Below are positions 25,857 to 33,541 of a stretch of DNA of 64,000 bases, one piece after another; the first letter of the stretch is position 1, and every line of letters begins with the position of its first letter. The stretch lies in the NCBI RefSeq assembly GCF_001602525.1, contig NZ_LSYT01000007.1, positions 186,001-250,000 on the forward strand, read 5' to 3'. The notes under the pieces are model-generated. The model had not been told where the DNA came from and searched no databases. It worked only from the letters and a program-made list of their open reading frames with translations. Made by a program: the position numbers and the translations under genes. The stretch is from Flavobacterium chilense. Its GTDB lineage: Bacteria > Bacteroidota > Bacteroidia > Flavobacteriales > Flavobacteriaceae.

Positions 25857-27260
25857 TTAGATTTTAGGGAATTTCATTTCGTTGAATGTGCTTTTTTGCG
25901 AGGCTAGTTTTTCAATATCCTGCCATTTTCTTGGAGACTCAGCAGAAAGATTTTCGTATGAATCTTTTGTAATTGCGAGATCATCTTCGATACGAACACC
26001 TATATTCCACCATTTTTTGTCGCACTTACTATTTGCCGGAATGTAGATTCCGGGTTCAACAGTGAGGATCATATTTTCTTTTAGATTGCTCATGTAATTT
26101 CCTTTATCATGAACATCTAAGCCAAGAAAATGGGAACAGGCATGAGGATAGTAAAGTCTCACATCTTTAGGATCTGTAATAATTCCTAATTTGATCAATC
26201 CGTTTGTGATTATTTCTTTTGCTTTTTGATTCAGGTTCTGAATTGGAGTTCCGGGTTTGCAAATTTTGAAAACTTCTTCCTGAGCATCATAAACAAGTTG
26301 ATAAATGGCTTTTTGCTCTTCGGTAAATTTTCCGTTTGCCGGAATTGTTCTTGTAACATCGGCAGAATAACCATGATATTCAGATCCAACATCCATTAAC
26401 AATAACTGATTGTCAATTTTTGTAGCGTTGTTTTCTCCATAATGTAAAATACATCCGTTTGCTCCGGCGCCTACAATTGGCGGATAACCTTCGCCCTCGG
26501 CACCATAATGTCTGTGAATATAAGCGTGGATTCCGTCAGCTTCATTTTCGCTCATGTCCGGACCAACAGCTTTCATTACTTCATTGTGTGCAATGCAGGA
26601 AAGTTTAACAGTTTTACGCATTAAATCCATTTCTTCAGGTGTTTTAATTTCCCGAAGCGTGTTGGTGATGGAGGTAAAAAGATCTGTTGAGTTTTCGTTT
26701 TCTTTGATAATTCCGAATTTCGATTTAAAAGTTTCCAATAAGCCATAAAGATCAAATCCGCTTTTATCATTGCCGATATCTGTTGGGATTTTATCGTAAA
26801 TTAACTTGTCAAATTTTTTAAAATCAATAGAGAAATCTTTAAAATCTTTTCCGTTATAAACGTTGGTAAAGCCTAATTTAGATTTTGCACCTTCGGTTCC
26901 TAAGCGTCTTCCGGTCCATGTTTCTTTGCTGGCATTTCTTTCTCTGACAAATAGAACTTCATTGTATTTGTCGTTTCCCTGAGTTTCTTTAAAAATTAAT
27001 AAAACAGCATCCGGTTCTTTGTAACCTGTTAGATAATACAGATCCGGGTTTTGATGGTAATTGTAATTAATGTCTTTTGAGAAAACTCTTTCGGGATAAG
27101 AAAAAATAACAGCTACCGAATTGGCAGGCATTAGATTTCTGAAAGCCTCACGTCGTCCTTTATGAAACTCTTTTGAAAGATAATCTGTTGGTAAATTTTC
27201 CTGAGACTGAATCTGAGAAAATGTAATGAATAATGCAAATAGTGAAAAGAATTGCTTCAT
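25857..27260 (-). CDS. Exported Xaa-Pro aminopeptidase (peptidase M24, PepP-like)
   Basis: A 467-residue metallopeptidase that removes an N-terminal residue before proline. The ATG at 27260 gives a clean signal peptide (MKQFFSLFALFITFSQIQSQ); the frame runs upstream but into non-coding sequence. An N-terminal aminopeptidase P domain (HKGRREAFRNLMPANSVAVIFS) precedes the pita-bread fold with metal ligands in LMDVGSEYHGYSADVTRTIP (two Asp), HACSHFLGLDVHD (His), LTVEPGIYI (Glu) and VRIEDDLAIT (Glu). All five ligands are present, so it should be active, outside the cytoplasm. Confidence 0.88.
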   Translation of the reverse strand: MKQFFSLFALFITFSQIQSQENLPTDYLSKEFHKGRREAFRNLMPANSVAVIFSYPERVFSKDINYNYHQNPDLYYLTGYKEPDAVLLIFKETQGNDKYNEVLFVRERNASKETWTGRRLGTEGAKSKLGFTNVYNGKDFKDFSIDFKKFDKLIYDKIPTDIGNDKSGFDLYGLLETFKSKFGIIKENENSTDLFTSITNTLREIKTPEEMDLMRKTVKLSCIAHNEVMKAVGPDMSENEADGIHAYIHRHYGAEGEGYPPIVGAGANGCILHYGENNATKIDNQLLLMDVGSEYHGYSADVTRTIPANGKFTEEQKAIYQLVYDAQEEVFKICKPGTPIQNLNQKAKEIITNGLIKLGIITDPKDVRLYYPHACSHFLGLDVHDKGNYMSNLKENMILTVEPGIYIPANSKCDKKWWNIGVRIEDDLAITKDSYENLSAESPRKWQDIEKLASQKSTFNEMKFPKI

Positions 27261-27334
27261 TTTATGGTTTTTAAAGTTAGTTTGCTTTTGCAAATTACAA
27301 AAAATATAAATTGTTATTACAGAAAAATACGACA

Positions 27335-27363
27335 TAAAAAAACCGTCTATTTTCATAGACGGC
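27335..27363 (-). terminator. Terminator after msrA
   Basis: CCGTCTAT (27343-27350) pairs with ATAGACGG (27355-27362); on the minus strand the hairpin is followed by a run of T (the A run at 27336-27342). It lies 29 bases past the msrA stop. Confidence 0.7.
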
Positions 27364-27391
27364 AACTAATATTAACCAAGATAAAGTACTG

Positions 27392-28009
27392 TTATTTCTT
27401 TTTGAGTTTGTCTTTAAAGACTTTTTCAAATTTTTCTATTTTAGGCTGAATGACCATTTTACAATACGGTTGATTTTTATTGTTGGCATAATAATTCTGG
27501 TGATAATCTTCGGCTTTATAGAAAGCTTTAAAAGGTTCTACTTTTGTGACAATCGGACTGCTGTATACTTTTGCTTTGTTTAGTTCTGAAATAATACTTT
27601 CGGCAGCATTTTTTTGCTCCGCATTTTTATAAAAAATAACAGAACGGTATTGGGTTCCAACATCTGCACCTTGTCGGTTTAATGTTGTTGGATCGTGAAC
27701 GGTAAAGAAAACCTTAAAGATTTCGTTTATATCGGTTACATTTTTATCATAAGTAATCTGAACAACTTCGGCATGACCGGTTGTCCCGGTACAAACTTCT
27801 TCATAAGTAGGATTGGCAACTTTTCCTCCTGAAAAACCTGATACAACAGATTTTACTCCGTCTAAATTTTCATAAACGGCTTCAACACACCAATAACAGC
27901 CTCCGCCAAGTGTAATGGTTTCTAAGTTCGGGGCGCTTTTTGTTTTATTATTTTGTGCAAACCCATTTAAGGAAAGTGCAAACAGTGCAATCAAAACTAT
28001 ATTTTTCAT
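27392..28009 (-). CDS. msrA: Exported peptide-methionine (S)-S-oxide reductase MsrA
   Basis: A 205-residue protein starting at the ATG at 28009 with a signal peptide (MKNIVLIALFALSLNGFAQ). The catalytic motif is GGGCYWCVEAVYENLDGV, and the rest is standard: VVSGFSGGKVANPTYEEVCTGTTGHAEVVQITYD, FKVFFTVHDPTTLNRQGADVGTQYRSVIF, AEDYHQNYYANN. It reduces the S form of methionine sulfoxide, here outside the cytoplasm. It starts 7 bases after msrB stops, so msrB-msrA is one operon covering both sulfoxide stereoisomers. A hairpin terminator follows. Confidence 0.93.
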   Translation of the reverse strand: MKNIVLIALFALSLNGFAQNNKTKSAPNLETITLGGGCYWCVEAVYENLDGVKSVVSGFSGGKVANPTYEEVCTGTTGHAEVVQITYDKNVTDINEIFKVFFTVHDPTTLNRQGADVGTQYRSVIFYKNAEQKNAAESIISELNKAKVYSSPIVTKVEPFKAFYKAEDYHQNYYANNKNQPYCKMVIQPKIEKFEKVFKDKLKKK

Positions 28010-28016
28010 ATCTGTA

Positions 28017-28571
28017 TTATTTATGATCAGGAACAAAATCAAGGGCAATCGAATTCATGCAATAGCGTTTTCCGGTTGGTGCAGGACCATCATCAAACAA
28101 ATGGCCTAAATGTCCGCCGCAACGACCGCAAAGGGCTTCGATACGCTCCATTCCAAGAGAATTATCATTTTTATAAACCACGCTGTTTTTATTGTCTTGT
28201 TCAAAAAAGCTTGGCCATCCGCAACTGCTGGCAAATTTAGCACCAGAGCGAAAAAGTTTATTACCGCATGAAGCACAATAATAAGTTCCTTTTTCGTCCG
28301 TATTCCAGTATTTTCCGGTAAAAGGTCTTTCAGTATCTGCATTTCGCATTACGTCGTAAACATCTTCTGGTAGTACTTTTTTCCATTCGGCATTACTTAC
28401 ATGAAGTTTAGTGGTATCTGTATTTGAATAATAAGGATTGCCTGGTTTACTTATTTTATTTTCCATAGCTACAGTTTTGGTATTTTGTTTTTTTGCATTT
28501 TGCCCGCATGCCTGCAAAATAAAGAGCGGAATTAAAAAGCAAAGGCTGAAGATTTGAGTTTTTGTTTTCAT
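28017..28571 (-). CDS. msrB: Lipoprotein peptide-methionine (R)-S-oxide reductase MsrB
   Basis: A 184-residue protein; the ATG at 28571 gives a lipoprotein signal ending in LFILQAC. The MsrB domain has zinc cysteines CASC and CGRCGGHLGHLF, the conserved SGAKFASSCGWPSFF, and the catalytic cysteine in GKRYCMNSIALDF. It reduces the R form of methionine sulfoxide and is expected to be lipid-anchored in the envelope. It is the first gene of the msrBA pair. The upstream in-frame extension to 28646 is not protein-like. Confidence 0.92.
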   Translation of the reverse strand: MKTKTQIFSLCFLIPLFILQACGQNAKKQNTKTVAMENKISKPGNPYYSNTDTTKLHVSNAEWKKVLPEDVYDVMRNADTERPFTGKYWNTDEKGTYYCASCGNKLFRSGAKFASSCGWPSFFEQDNKNSVVYKNDNSLGMERIEALCGRCGGHLGHLFDDGPAPTGKRYCMNSIALDFVPDHK

Positions 28572-28842
28572 TGTTTTTGAGTGCTTTAATTCTGTGATTT
28601 CAAAGATACAACGAGATTTCACCCTGAAATGACGTGTACCTGACAATTGAGATTTTTTTAAGTATGTTTTAACGTTTTATTATTTACGTAAAACAAAGAG
28701 ATTTAGTTTTTAAGGCTTGTTTTTAAAGGTTTTTTTAAGTTAAATTATTTGTATTTGGCTGCTAGTCAGTTTTTTGTAAAACCAGGTGCTCGTTAAACTT
28801 TTCACAATCTCCTATAAGATTTTCAAGCCATTTCTTTTTTCG

Positions 28843-28850
28843 TATTTTTG
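28843..28850 (+). promoter_or_regulatory. Possible -7 element (TATTTTTG) of the idi gene
   Basis: Matches TAnnTTTG 18 bases before the ATG at 28868. It lies in a 296-base gap that otherwise shows no gene or clear repeat. The -33 element is not obvious. Confidence 0.4.
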
Positions 28851-28867
28851 TTTGATCAATAAGCCTT

Positions 28868-29395
28868 ATGATAGAAGAAAACGTAATACTAGTAAATCAA
28901 AATGATGAGCAGATTGGCTTAATGCCAAAATTAGAAGCACATGAAAAGGCCGTTTTGCACCGTGCTTTTTCGGTTTTTATTTTAAATGATAAAAATGAAA
29001 TTATGCTGCAGCAACGTGCTCATCAAAAATACCACTCACCTTTACTCTGGACAAACACATGTTGTAGTCATCAACGCGAAGGTGAAACAAATATAGAAGC
29101 CGGAAGCCGAAGATTGTTTGAAGAAATGGGTTTTAAAACAGAATTGAAAGAGCTTTTTCATTTTATTTATAAAGCGCCTTTTGATAATGGTTTAACAGAG
29201 CATGAACTCGATCATGTTATGATTGGTTATTATAATGATGAACCAGCCATAAATCCGGAAGAAGTAGAAGCCTGGAAATGGATGAGTATTGAAAATGTAA
29301 AAGCCGATATAGCAAAACAGCCTGAAATTTATACCGTATGGTTTAAAATAATTTTTGATGAATTTGATCACTATTTAGAAGATCATAAGCTTTAA
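28868..29395 (+). CDS. idi: Isopentenyl-diphosphate delta-isomerase type 1
   Basis: A 175-residue Nudix-fold enzyme that converts isopentenyl diphosphate to dimethylallyl diphosphate for isoprenoids such as menaquinone and carotenoids. The active-site signature WTNTCCSHQREGE holds the catalytic cysteine, and EAGSRRLFEEMGF is the Nudix helix. HELDHVMIGYYNDEP carries the second metal-binding part. It is first in a plus-strand row of four metabolic genes (idi, QueD-like, bcp, manA) with short gaps. Confidence 0.93.
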   Translation: MIEENVILVNQNDEQIGLMPKLEAHEKAVLHRAFSVFILNDKNEIMLQQRAHQKYHSPLLWTNTCCSHQREGETNIEAGSRRLFEEMGFKTELKELFHFIYKAPFDNGLTEHELDHVMIGYYNDEPAINPEEVEAWKWMSIENVKADIAKQPEIYTVWFKIIFDEFDHYLEDHKL

Positions 29396-29417
29396 CCCAA
29401 GACTAACCAACCCAATA

Positions 29418-29831
29418 ATGAAAGTAACCATATCAAGAAAAGCACATTTTAATGCTGCACATCGATTGCACAGAAAAGATTGGACATTTGAAAAAAACGA
29501 TGCTGTTTTTGGAAAATGCAATAACCCCAATTTTCATGGTCATAATTATGGTTTAACAGTAAGTGTTACAGGAAAAATTGACCCGGAAACTGGTTTTGTT
29601 TTAGATGTGAAAGTATTAGCGGATATTATACGAGATGAAGTAGAAATACCGTTTGATCACAAAAACCTGAATCTGGATGTTCCGGAATTTCAGGATTTGA
29701 ATCCAACTGCTGAAAATATTGCCGTTGTGATATGGAATAAAATTAAAAAAAGAATTCAGCCTGATTTTGACTTAGAAATCGTTCTGAATGAAACGGACCG
29801 CAATTTTGTAACTTATAAAGGAGAAGAATAA
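29418..29831 (+). CDS. queD: 6-carboxytetrahydropterin synthase / 6-pyruvoyl-tetrahydropterin synthase family
   Basis: A 137-residue T-fold protein. Zinc histidines are visible in KAHFNAAHRLH and NFHGHNYGLTV; the catalytic cysteine is in VFGKCNNPNFHGHNY; and FDHKNLNLDV carries the catalytic Asp/His pair. In bacteria this is usually QueD of the queuosine pathway, but members with the CxxxxxHGHNY arrangement can also act on pterins, so the gene symbol is provisional. It lies 22 bases after idi, and the peroxiredoxin ATG follows directly after its stop. Confidence 0.83.
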   Translation: MKVTISRKAHFNAAHRLHRKDWTFEKNDAVFGKCNNPNFHGHNYGLTVSVTGKIDPETGFVLDVKVLADIIRDEVEIPFDHKNLNLDVPEFQDLNPTAENIAVVIWNKIKKRIQPDFDLEIVLNETDRNFVTYKGEE

Positions 29832-30290
29832 ATGTCATTAAAAATAGGAGATATAGTTCCGAATTTTACTGCAAAAGATAGTCATGGAGAAGTTTTTGAA
29901 AGCCAAAGTGTTTTGGGACGAAAACCTCTGGTGATTTATTTTTACCCAAAAGATAATACACCGGGCTGCACTACTGAAGCCTGTAGTTTTAGAGATCAAT
30001 ATGAAGATTTTAAGGATTTAGGCGCTGAGGTTATTGGTATAAGCAGCGATAGTGTAAAATCACATCATAAATTTGCCAGCAAACACCAATTGCCTTTTAT
30101 ACTTTTGTCTGATCAGGATAAAAAGTTACGACACCTTTTTGGGGTTCGTAATAATTTATTTGGTCTTTTACCGGGAAGAGTAACATATGTTATCGATAAA
30201 AATGGTGTTGTTATTTTAATTTTTGACAGTATGAATGCCGGAAAGCATATTCCCAAAGCACTCGAAACAGTCAAAGAATTAATGTTATAG
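29832..30290 (+). CDS. bcp: Thioredoxin-dependent thiol peroxidase (Bcp/PrxQ)
   Basis: A 152-residue peroxiredoxin. FYPKDNTPGCTTEACSFRDQY contains the peroxidatic cysteine with the resolving cysteine five residues later, the PrxQ/BCP arrangement. VIGISSDSVKSHHKFASKHQLPF and GRVTYVIDKNGVV are typical. It would reduce hydroperoxides in the cytoplasm using thioredoxin. Its ATG follows the QueD-like stop with no gap. Confidence 0.92.
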   Translation: MSLKIGDIVPNFTAKDSHGEVFESQSVLGRKPLVIYFYPKDNTPGCTTEACSFRDQYEDFKDLGAEVIGISSDSVKSHHKFASKHQLPFILLSDQDKKLRHLFGVRNNLFGLLPGRVTYVIDKNGVVILIFDSMNAGKHIPKALETVKELML

Positions 30291-30334
30291 AAAAAATCAA
30301 AATTAATATAGGTATTAGCCTAAAAAACGTATTT

Positions 30335-31303
30335 ATGAAGCCACAATTATATCCTTTACAATTTGAACCTATTCTGAAAGACAGAATTTGGGGAGGAGAA
30401 AAACTAAAGACGATTCTTAATAAACCCATTACTTCAAAAATTACTGGCGAAAGTTGGGAGCTATCTACTGTTGAAGGCGATGTAAGTGTGGTGTCAAACG
30501 GAATTTTGAAAGGAAAATCATTAATGGATCTTATTGATGAAAAACCAAACGAAATTTTAGGTACAAAAGTTTATTCCCGATTCGGGAAACAATTTCCGTT
30601 ACTTTTTAAATATCTGGACGCACGTGAAGATCTTTCGATTCAGGTACATCCAAATGATAAATTAGCCAAAGAACGTCATAACTCGTTTGGTAAAACCGAA
30701 ATGTGGTATGTAATGCAAGCCGATCCTGATTCCAGAATTATTGTTGGTTTTAAAGAAAATTCCAGTAAAGAGGAATATTTAAAGCATTTGCACGATAAAA
30801 CATTAGTTTCAATTTTAGATGATGTAAAAGCAAAAGCAGGTGATGTTTTCTTTTTAGAAACAGGAACTGTTCATGCCATTGGAGCGGGTTTAGTAGTAGC
30901 TGAAATTCAGCAAACTTCTGATATTACCTATCGTTTGTATGACTTTGACAGAAAAGATGCTCAGGGAAACACCAGAGAACTTCATGTAGATTTGGCTCTG
31001 GATGCCATAAATTACAATAAGGTTGACACGCAAAAGAAATACGAATCAAAAGCGAATACATCAAATGTTGTAGTTGATTGTCCTTATTTTACAACCAATT
31101 TTATTCCGTTAGAAGATAAGGCAGAGGTTTCTAAATCAGGAGAGACTTTTACTGTTTACATGTGTATTGAAGGAAGTTTTGAAATCGAATATGATGGTTT
31201 TAAGCAAACCTATATAAAAGGAGATACCGTTTTGGTTCCTGCTGAGATAAATACATTTATTTTGAATGGAAAAGCTTCAATTTTAGAAATTTACATTTCA
31301 TAG
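30335..31303 (+). CDS. manA: Mannose-6-phosphate isomerase, class I type
   Basis: A 322-residue cupin enzyme interconverting mannose-6-phosphate and fructose-6-phosphate. YPLQFEPILKDRIWGGEKL at the start, LSIQVHPNDKLAKERHNSFGKTEMWYVM with zinc His/Glu ligands, FFLETGTVHAIGAGLVVAEIQQTSDITYRLYDFDR with another zinc His, and a C-terminal cupin (EYDGFKQTYIKGDTVLVPAE) are all in order. It could supply GDP-mannose precursors for the surface polysaccharide. It lies 44 bases after bcp. Confidence 0.93.
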   Translation: MKPQLYPLQFEPILKDRIWGGEKLKTILNKPITSKITGESWELSTVEGDVSVVSNGILKGKSLMDLIDEKPNEILGTKVYSRFGKQFPLLFKYLDAREDLSIQVHPNDKLAKERHNSFGKTEMWYVMQADPDSRIIVGFKENSSKEEYLKHLHDKTLVSILDDVKAKAGDVFFLETGTVHAIGAGLVVAEIQQTSDITYRLYDFDRKDAQGNTRELHVDLALDAINYNKVDTQKKYESKANTSNVVVDCPYFTTNFIPLEDKAEVSKSGETFTVYMCIEGSFEIEYDGFKQTYIKGDTVLVPAEINTFILNGKASILEIYIS

Positions 31304-31325
31304 CACTTAATATAAAGATTATGTG

Positions 31326-31333
31326 TACTTTTG
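31326..31333 (+). promoter_or_regulatory. Possible -7 element (TACTTTTG)
   Basis: Fits TAnnTTTG followed by C, 27 bases before the ATG at 31361. No convincing -33 TTG at the expected spacing. Confidence 0.45.
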
Positions 31334-31360
31334 CAGACGCAAATTAAAATTATAATAAAA

Positions 31361-31627
31361 ATGGCAAACGTTAAGAATTTAAAGAAAGACATCAATTTTG
31401 TATTAGGAGATATTATTGAGGCAGTTTACTTGTTTGAGATGTCAACAACAGGAAATCCTACTCCGGAAACGAATGCTTTAGTAGATGAAGCGATCACTGC
31501 TTTTGATACTTTGATCACAAAAGTGAATGCTAAGAACGTTGAAAATAAAAAAGCACACTTCAAACAAATCAATGTTGAGTTGGAAGAAACTGCTAATCAA
31601 TTGATTGCTAAAATCAACGAATTGTAA
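31361..31627 (+). CDS. Small helical conserved-looking hypothetical protein
   Basis: An 88-residue protein starting at MANVKNLKKDINFVLGDIIEAVYLFE; the frame extends 10 codons upstream across the probable promoter, so I chose the ATG at 31361. It is almost entirely helical with heptad-like spacing (EAITAFDTLITKVNAKNVENKKAHFKQINVELEETANQLIAKI) and has no cysteine, signal or membrane segment. Function is unknown. It has its own -7 element and sits just before the tRNA pair. Confidence 0.7.
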   Translation: MANVKNLKKDINFVLGDIIEAVYLFEMSTTGNPTPETNALVDEAITAFDTLITKVNAKNVENKKAHFKQINVELEETANQLIAKINEL

Positions 31628-31660
31628 GCAAAAAAAGTATAAAAAAAGGGCAAATTTATT

Positions 31661-31691
31661 TTGGTAAAAACGAAAAACCGCTTTATATTTG
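31661..31691 (+). promoter_or_regulatory. Promoter of the first tRNA-Thr gene
   Basis: TTG at 31661-31663, 20-base spacer, TATATTTG at 31684-31691, followed by CACCC. The tRNA begins 14 bases later. This is one of the clearest promoters in the window. Confidence 0.7.
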
Positions 31692-31704
31692 CACCCGTAA
31701 TGAG

Positions 31705-31778
31705 GCCGATGTAGCTCAGCTGGCTAGAGCAGCTGATTTGTAATCAGCAGGTCGTGGGTTCGAGTCCCTCTATCGGCT
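31705..31778 (+). tRNA. tRNA-Thr (anticodon TGT), copy 1
   Basis: A complete cloverleaf: acceptor GCCGATG pairs with TATCGGC, D arm TAGCTCAGCTGGCTAGAGC, anticodon stem GCTGA/TCAGC with loop TTTGTAA (anticodon TGT, reading ACA), T arm GTGGGTTCGAGTCCCTC. CCA is not encoded. Bases match the second copy exactly. Confidence 0.95.
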
Positions 31779-31784
31779 CAAACA

Positions 31785-31815
31785 AAAACCATCACAGAAA
31801 TGTGGTGGTTTTTTT
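31785..31815 (+). terminator. Terminator after tRNA-Thr copy 1
   Basis: AAACCATCACA pairs with TGTGGTGGTTT (one G-T pair) and a T run follows, starting a few bases past the tRNA. Confidence 0.75.
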
Positions 31816-31843
31816 AATAATAAAGAGAGGTGTGAAATTTTTT

Positions 31844-31873
31844 TTGGAATTATAAAAAACAATTTTATCTTTG
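31844..31873 (+). promoter_or_regulatory. Promoter of the second tRNA-Thr gene
   Basis: TTG at 31844-31846, 19-base spacer, TATCTTTG at 31866-31873, followed by CACCC as at the first copy. The tRNA begins 15 bases later. Confidence 0.7.
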
Positions 31874-31887
31874 CACCCGGAAAATAG

Positions 31888-31961
31888 GCCGATGTAGCTC
31901 AGCTGGCTAGAGCAGCTGATTTGTAATCAGCAGGTCGTGGGTTCGAGTCCCTCTATCGGCT
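31888..31961 (+). tRNA. tRNA-Thr (anticodon TGT), copy 2
   Basis: Same 74 bases as the copy 183 bases upstream, with the same TGT anticodon. It has its own promoter and its own hairpin terminator, so the transcription unit as a whole is duplicated. Confidence 0.95.
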
Positions 31962-31966
31962 CAACG

Positions 31967-31996
31967 AAAAACCATCACATTGTGATGGTTTTTTTT
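31967..31996 (+). terminator. Terminator after tRNA-Thr copy 2
   Basis: AAAAACCATCACA pairs with TGTGATGGTTTTT around a very short loop and is followed by T. It is a diverged copy of the hairpin after the first tRNA. Confidence 0.75.
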
Positions 31997-32066
31997 GCTC
32001 TAAACTGAAAAGTTATGAATTCTAAAGGTAGATTTATTTAAGGTAAAAATGTAAGTATAATTTTCT

Positions 32067-32074
32067 TATGTTTG
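32067..32074 (+). promoter_or_regulatory. Possible -7 element (TATGTTTG)
   Basis: Fits TAnnTTTG, 26 bases before the ATG at 32100. The -33 region is not clear. Confidence 0.4.
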
Positions 32075-32099
32075 TTACTTAACCAAAACATAATAAACC

Positions 32100-32558
32100 A
32101 TGGAAGAAACTTCAGTTTTTGAAAAATTTGAGTTGCAGCTCGACCAAACTGCAAAAGACTTTTTAAAAGAAACCGCAAAATGGGCTTATTTCTTGTCTAT
32201 TTTAGGTTTTGTTGGTATTGGATTAATGGTTCTGCTTGCTGTTTTTGCAGGATCTATTTTTGGGGCAATGGGAGCTATGCCTGGTATGAGAGGAATGGGA
32301 GGAGGATCCTTTGGGGCTCTTATTGGTGTATTCTATTTCTTTATTGCAGCCCTTTATTTTTTTCCAGTATATTACTTGAATAAATTTGCTACAAATGCAA
32401 AGAAAGCTTTCAGGGAAAATGATACAGAAGCATTAACGACTTCTTTAGGATATCTTAAATCACATTATAAATTTGTTGGTATTTTGATGCTTTCGATATT
32501 GGTATTGTATGCACTGATCTTTGTGCTGGGGATTTTCGGAGCCTTATTAGGAAGATAA
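32100..32558 (+). CDS. Four-helix membrane protein, DUF5362-like
   Basis: A 152-residue inner-membrane protein with about four transmembrane segments (~28-52, ~68-92, ~122-150) and a glycine/methionine-rich loop (GAMGAMPGMRGMGGGSFG). The cytoplasmic N-terminus (FEKFELQLDQTAKDFLKETAKW) and the loop NKFATNAKKAFRENDTEALTTSLGYLKSHYK between helices fit the DUF5362 family as I recall it. Function is unknown. It is monocistronic, with a terminator hairpin 100 bases downstream shared with the convergent lipoprotein gene. Confidence 0.65.
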   Translation: MEETSVFEKFELQLDQTAKDFLKETAKWAYFLSILGFVGIGLMVLLAVFAGSIFGAMGAMPGMRGMGGGSFGALIGVFYFFIAALYFFPVYYLNKFATNAKKAFRENDTEALTTSLGYLKSHYKFVGILMLSILVLYALIFVLGIFGALLGR

Positions 32559-32655
32559 TGCTGTTTCAGATAAAATGTCTTTAAATCTCAAATTCGATTT
32601 GTAATATTGGTTGTAAAACGGTTTGTAGTTAAAGAATTCGATCTGGAATTTATAT

Positions 32656-32690
32656 AAAAAAAACGTCCTGAATTTTCAGGACGTTTTTTA
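32656..32690. terminator. Bidirectional terminator
   Basis: AAAAACGTCCTGAA pairs perfectly with TTCAGGACGTTTTT (32659-32672 and 32675-32688), with A and T runs on the two sides. It lies between the convergent genes ending at 32558 and 32703. Confidence 0.8.
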
Positions 32691-32702
32691 TGAGTTTAAG
32701 AA

Positions 32703-33419
32703 TTATTTTTGTTGTTCTTTTTTAATATCAGCAACATATTTGGTTAGCTTTTTTCCGTATAAAGAGTTGGCTACTTTTGGAGTCATTGATTTTTGAATCG
32801 TGTCCAAAAATTTGACATTAATATCGTAAATCTCTGCTAAAGCAATATAAGGCGCTATTTCGTGATCTTTGTGGTTAAGAGCAAAGTTGGTAGCGTACAA
32901 ATATTTTCTTTTGATGTTGGATTCTTCTTTTGCATTAATACTGTCAATAGCTTTTTGATCTTGTCTTTTGATTGCTTTAAATTTTGGTTCAACAAAAGAA
33001 AGGCTCTCATCATTAAAACGGGAATTTATTTTCTTGTACTCATCATACAATTCCTGATTTTTAGATCCTGTAATTTTAGCGTCAAAAATAAAATTATCTA
33101 AACTGGTGTTAATAGTAAGATTTCCAGGCTCTGCAAAAAACATAATATTGTTATCTTTTGAGTTTGTTACGCCACGATCCAGAAATAAATAAAGCATCTC
33201 CGGAGATTCTAATTTAATATCTCTTTCGAAAGAAGAGTTTCCATCGATTTTGATACTGTCTATTGCAACAAGTGAGGTATCAACAACTCTTTGAATATAT
33301 AAAGTCCCATTTTTTAAGCCTTTTATGTTTCCTGTAAGGTGTAAATTATCGGTTGATTCTTTTTTGCTACAAGATGCCAGTAATGCAAGTGTAACAAAGG
33401 CAATAATTGATTTTTTCAT
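32703..33419 (-). CDS. DUF4369-type lipoprotein
   Basis: A 238-residue lipoprotein: MKKSIIAFVTLALLASCSKKE is a lipobox signal. Residues ~25-125 (LTGNIKGLKNGTLYIQRVVDTSLVAIDSIKIDGNSSFERDIKL, then MLYLFLDRG and FFAEPGNLTINTSLDNF) fit the DUF4369 beta-sandwich that usually precedes a thioredoxin domain in Bacteroidota. Here the rest is a charged helical tail without a CxxC, so the thioredoxin part is missing. It probably sits in the outer or inner membrane; function unknown. Confidence 0.75.
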   Translation of the reverse strand: MKKSIIAFVTLALLASCSKKESTDNLHLTGNIKGLKNGTLYIQRVVDTSLVAIDSIKIDGNSSFERDIKLESPEMLYLFLDRGVTNSKDNNIMFFAEPGNLTINTSLDNFIFDAKITGSKNQELYDEYKKINSRFNDESLSFVEPKFKAIKRQDQKAIDSINAKEESNIKRKYLYATNFALNHKDHEIAPYIALAEIYDINVKFLDTIQKSMTPKVANSLYGKKLTKYVADIKKEQQK

Positions 33420-33474
33420 TGGTTTTTTAGATTTTGGTGCAAAATAAAGAAAATAGTTTGAATGTGATGAGGTT

Positions 33475-33520
33475 TGTAAAAAAAATAAATCCCAATCTAA
33501 TTTCTAAATTGGGATTTGTT
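33475..33520 (-). terminator. Terminator after the 33542-34369 lipoprotein gene
   Basis: AAATCCCAAT (33487-33496) pairs with ATTGGGATTT (33508-33517); on the minus strand a T run follows (A run at 33478-33485). Confidence 0.65.
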
Positions 33521-33541
33521 ATTTTTATAAGAATTAGGGTG

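Noticed and set aside
31705..31961. Integration site (att) at the duplicated tRNA
   Set aside because: The whole promoter-tRNA-terminator unit is repeated and no integrase or foreign genes lie between the copies.
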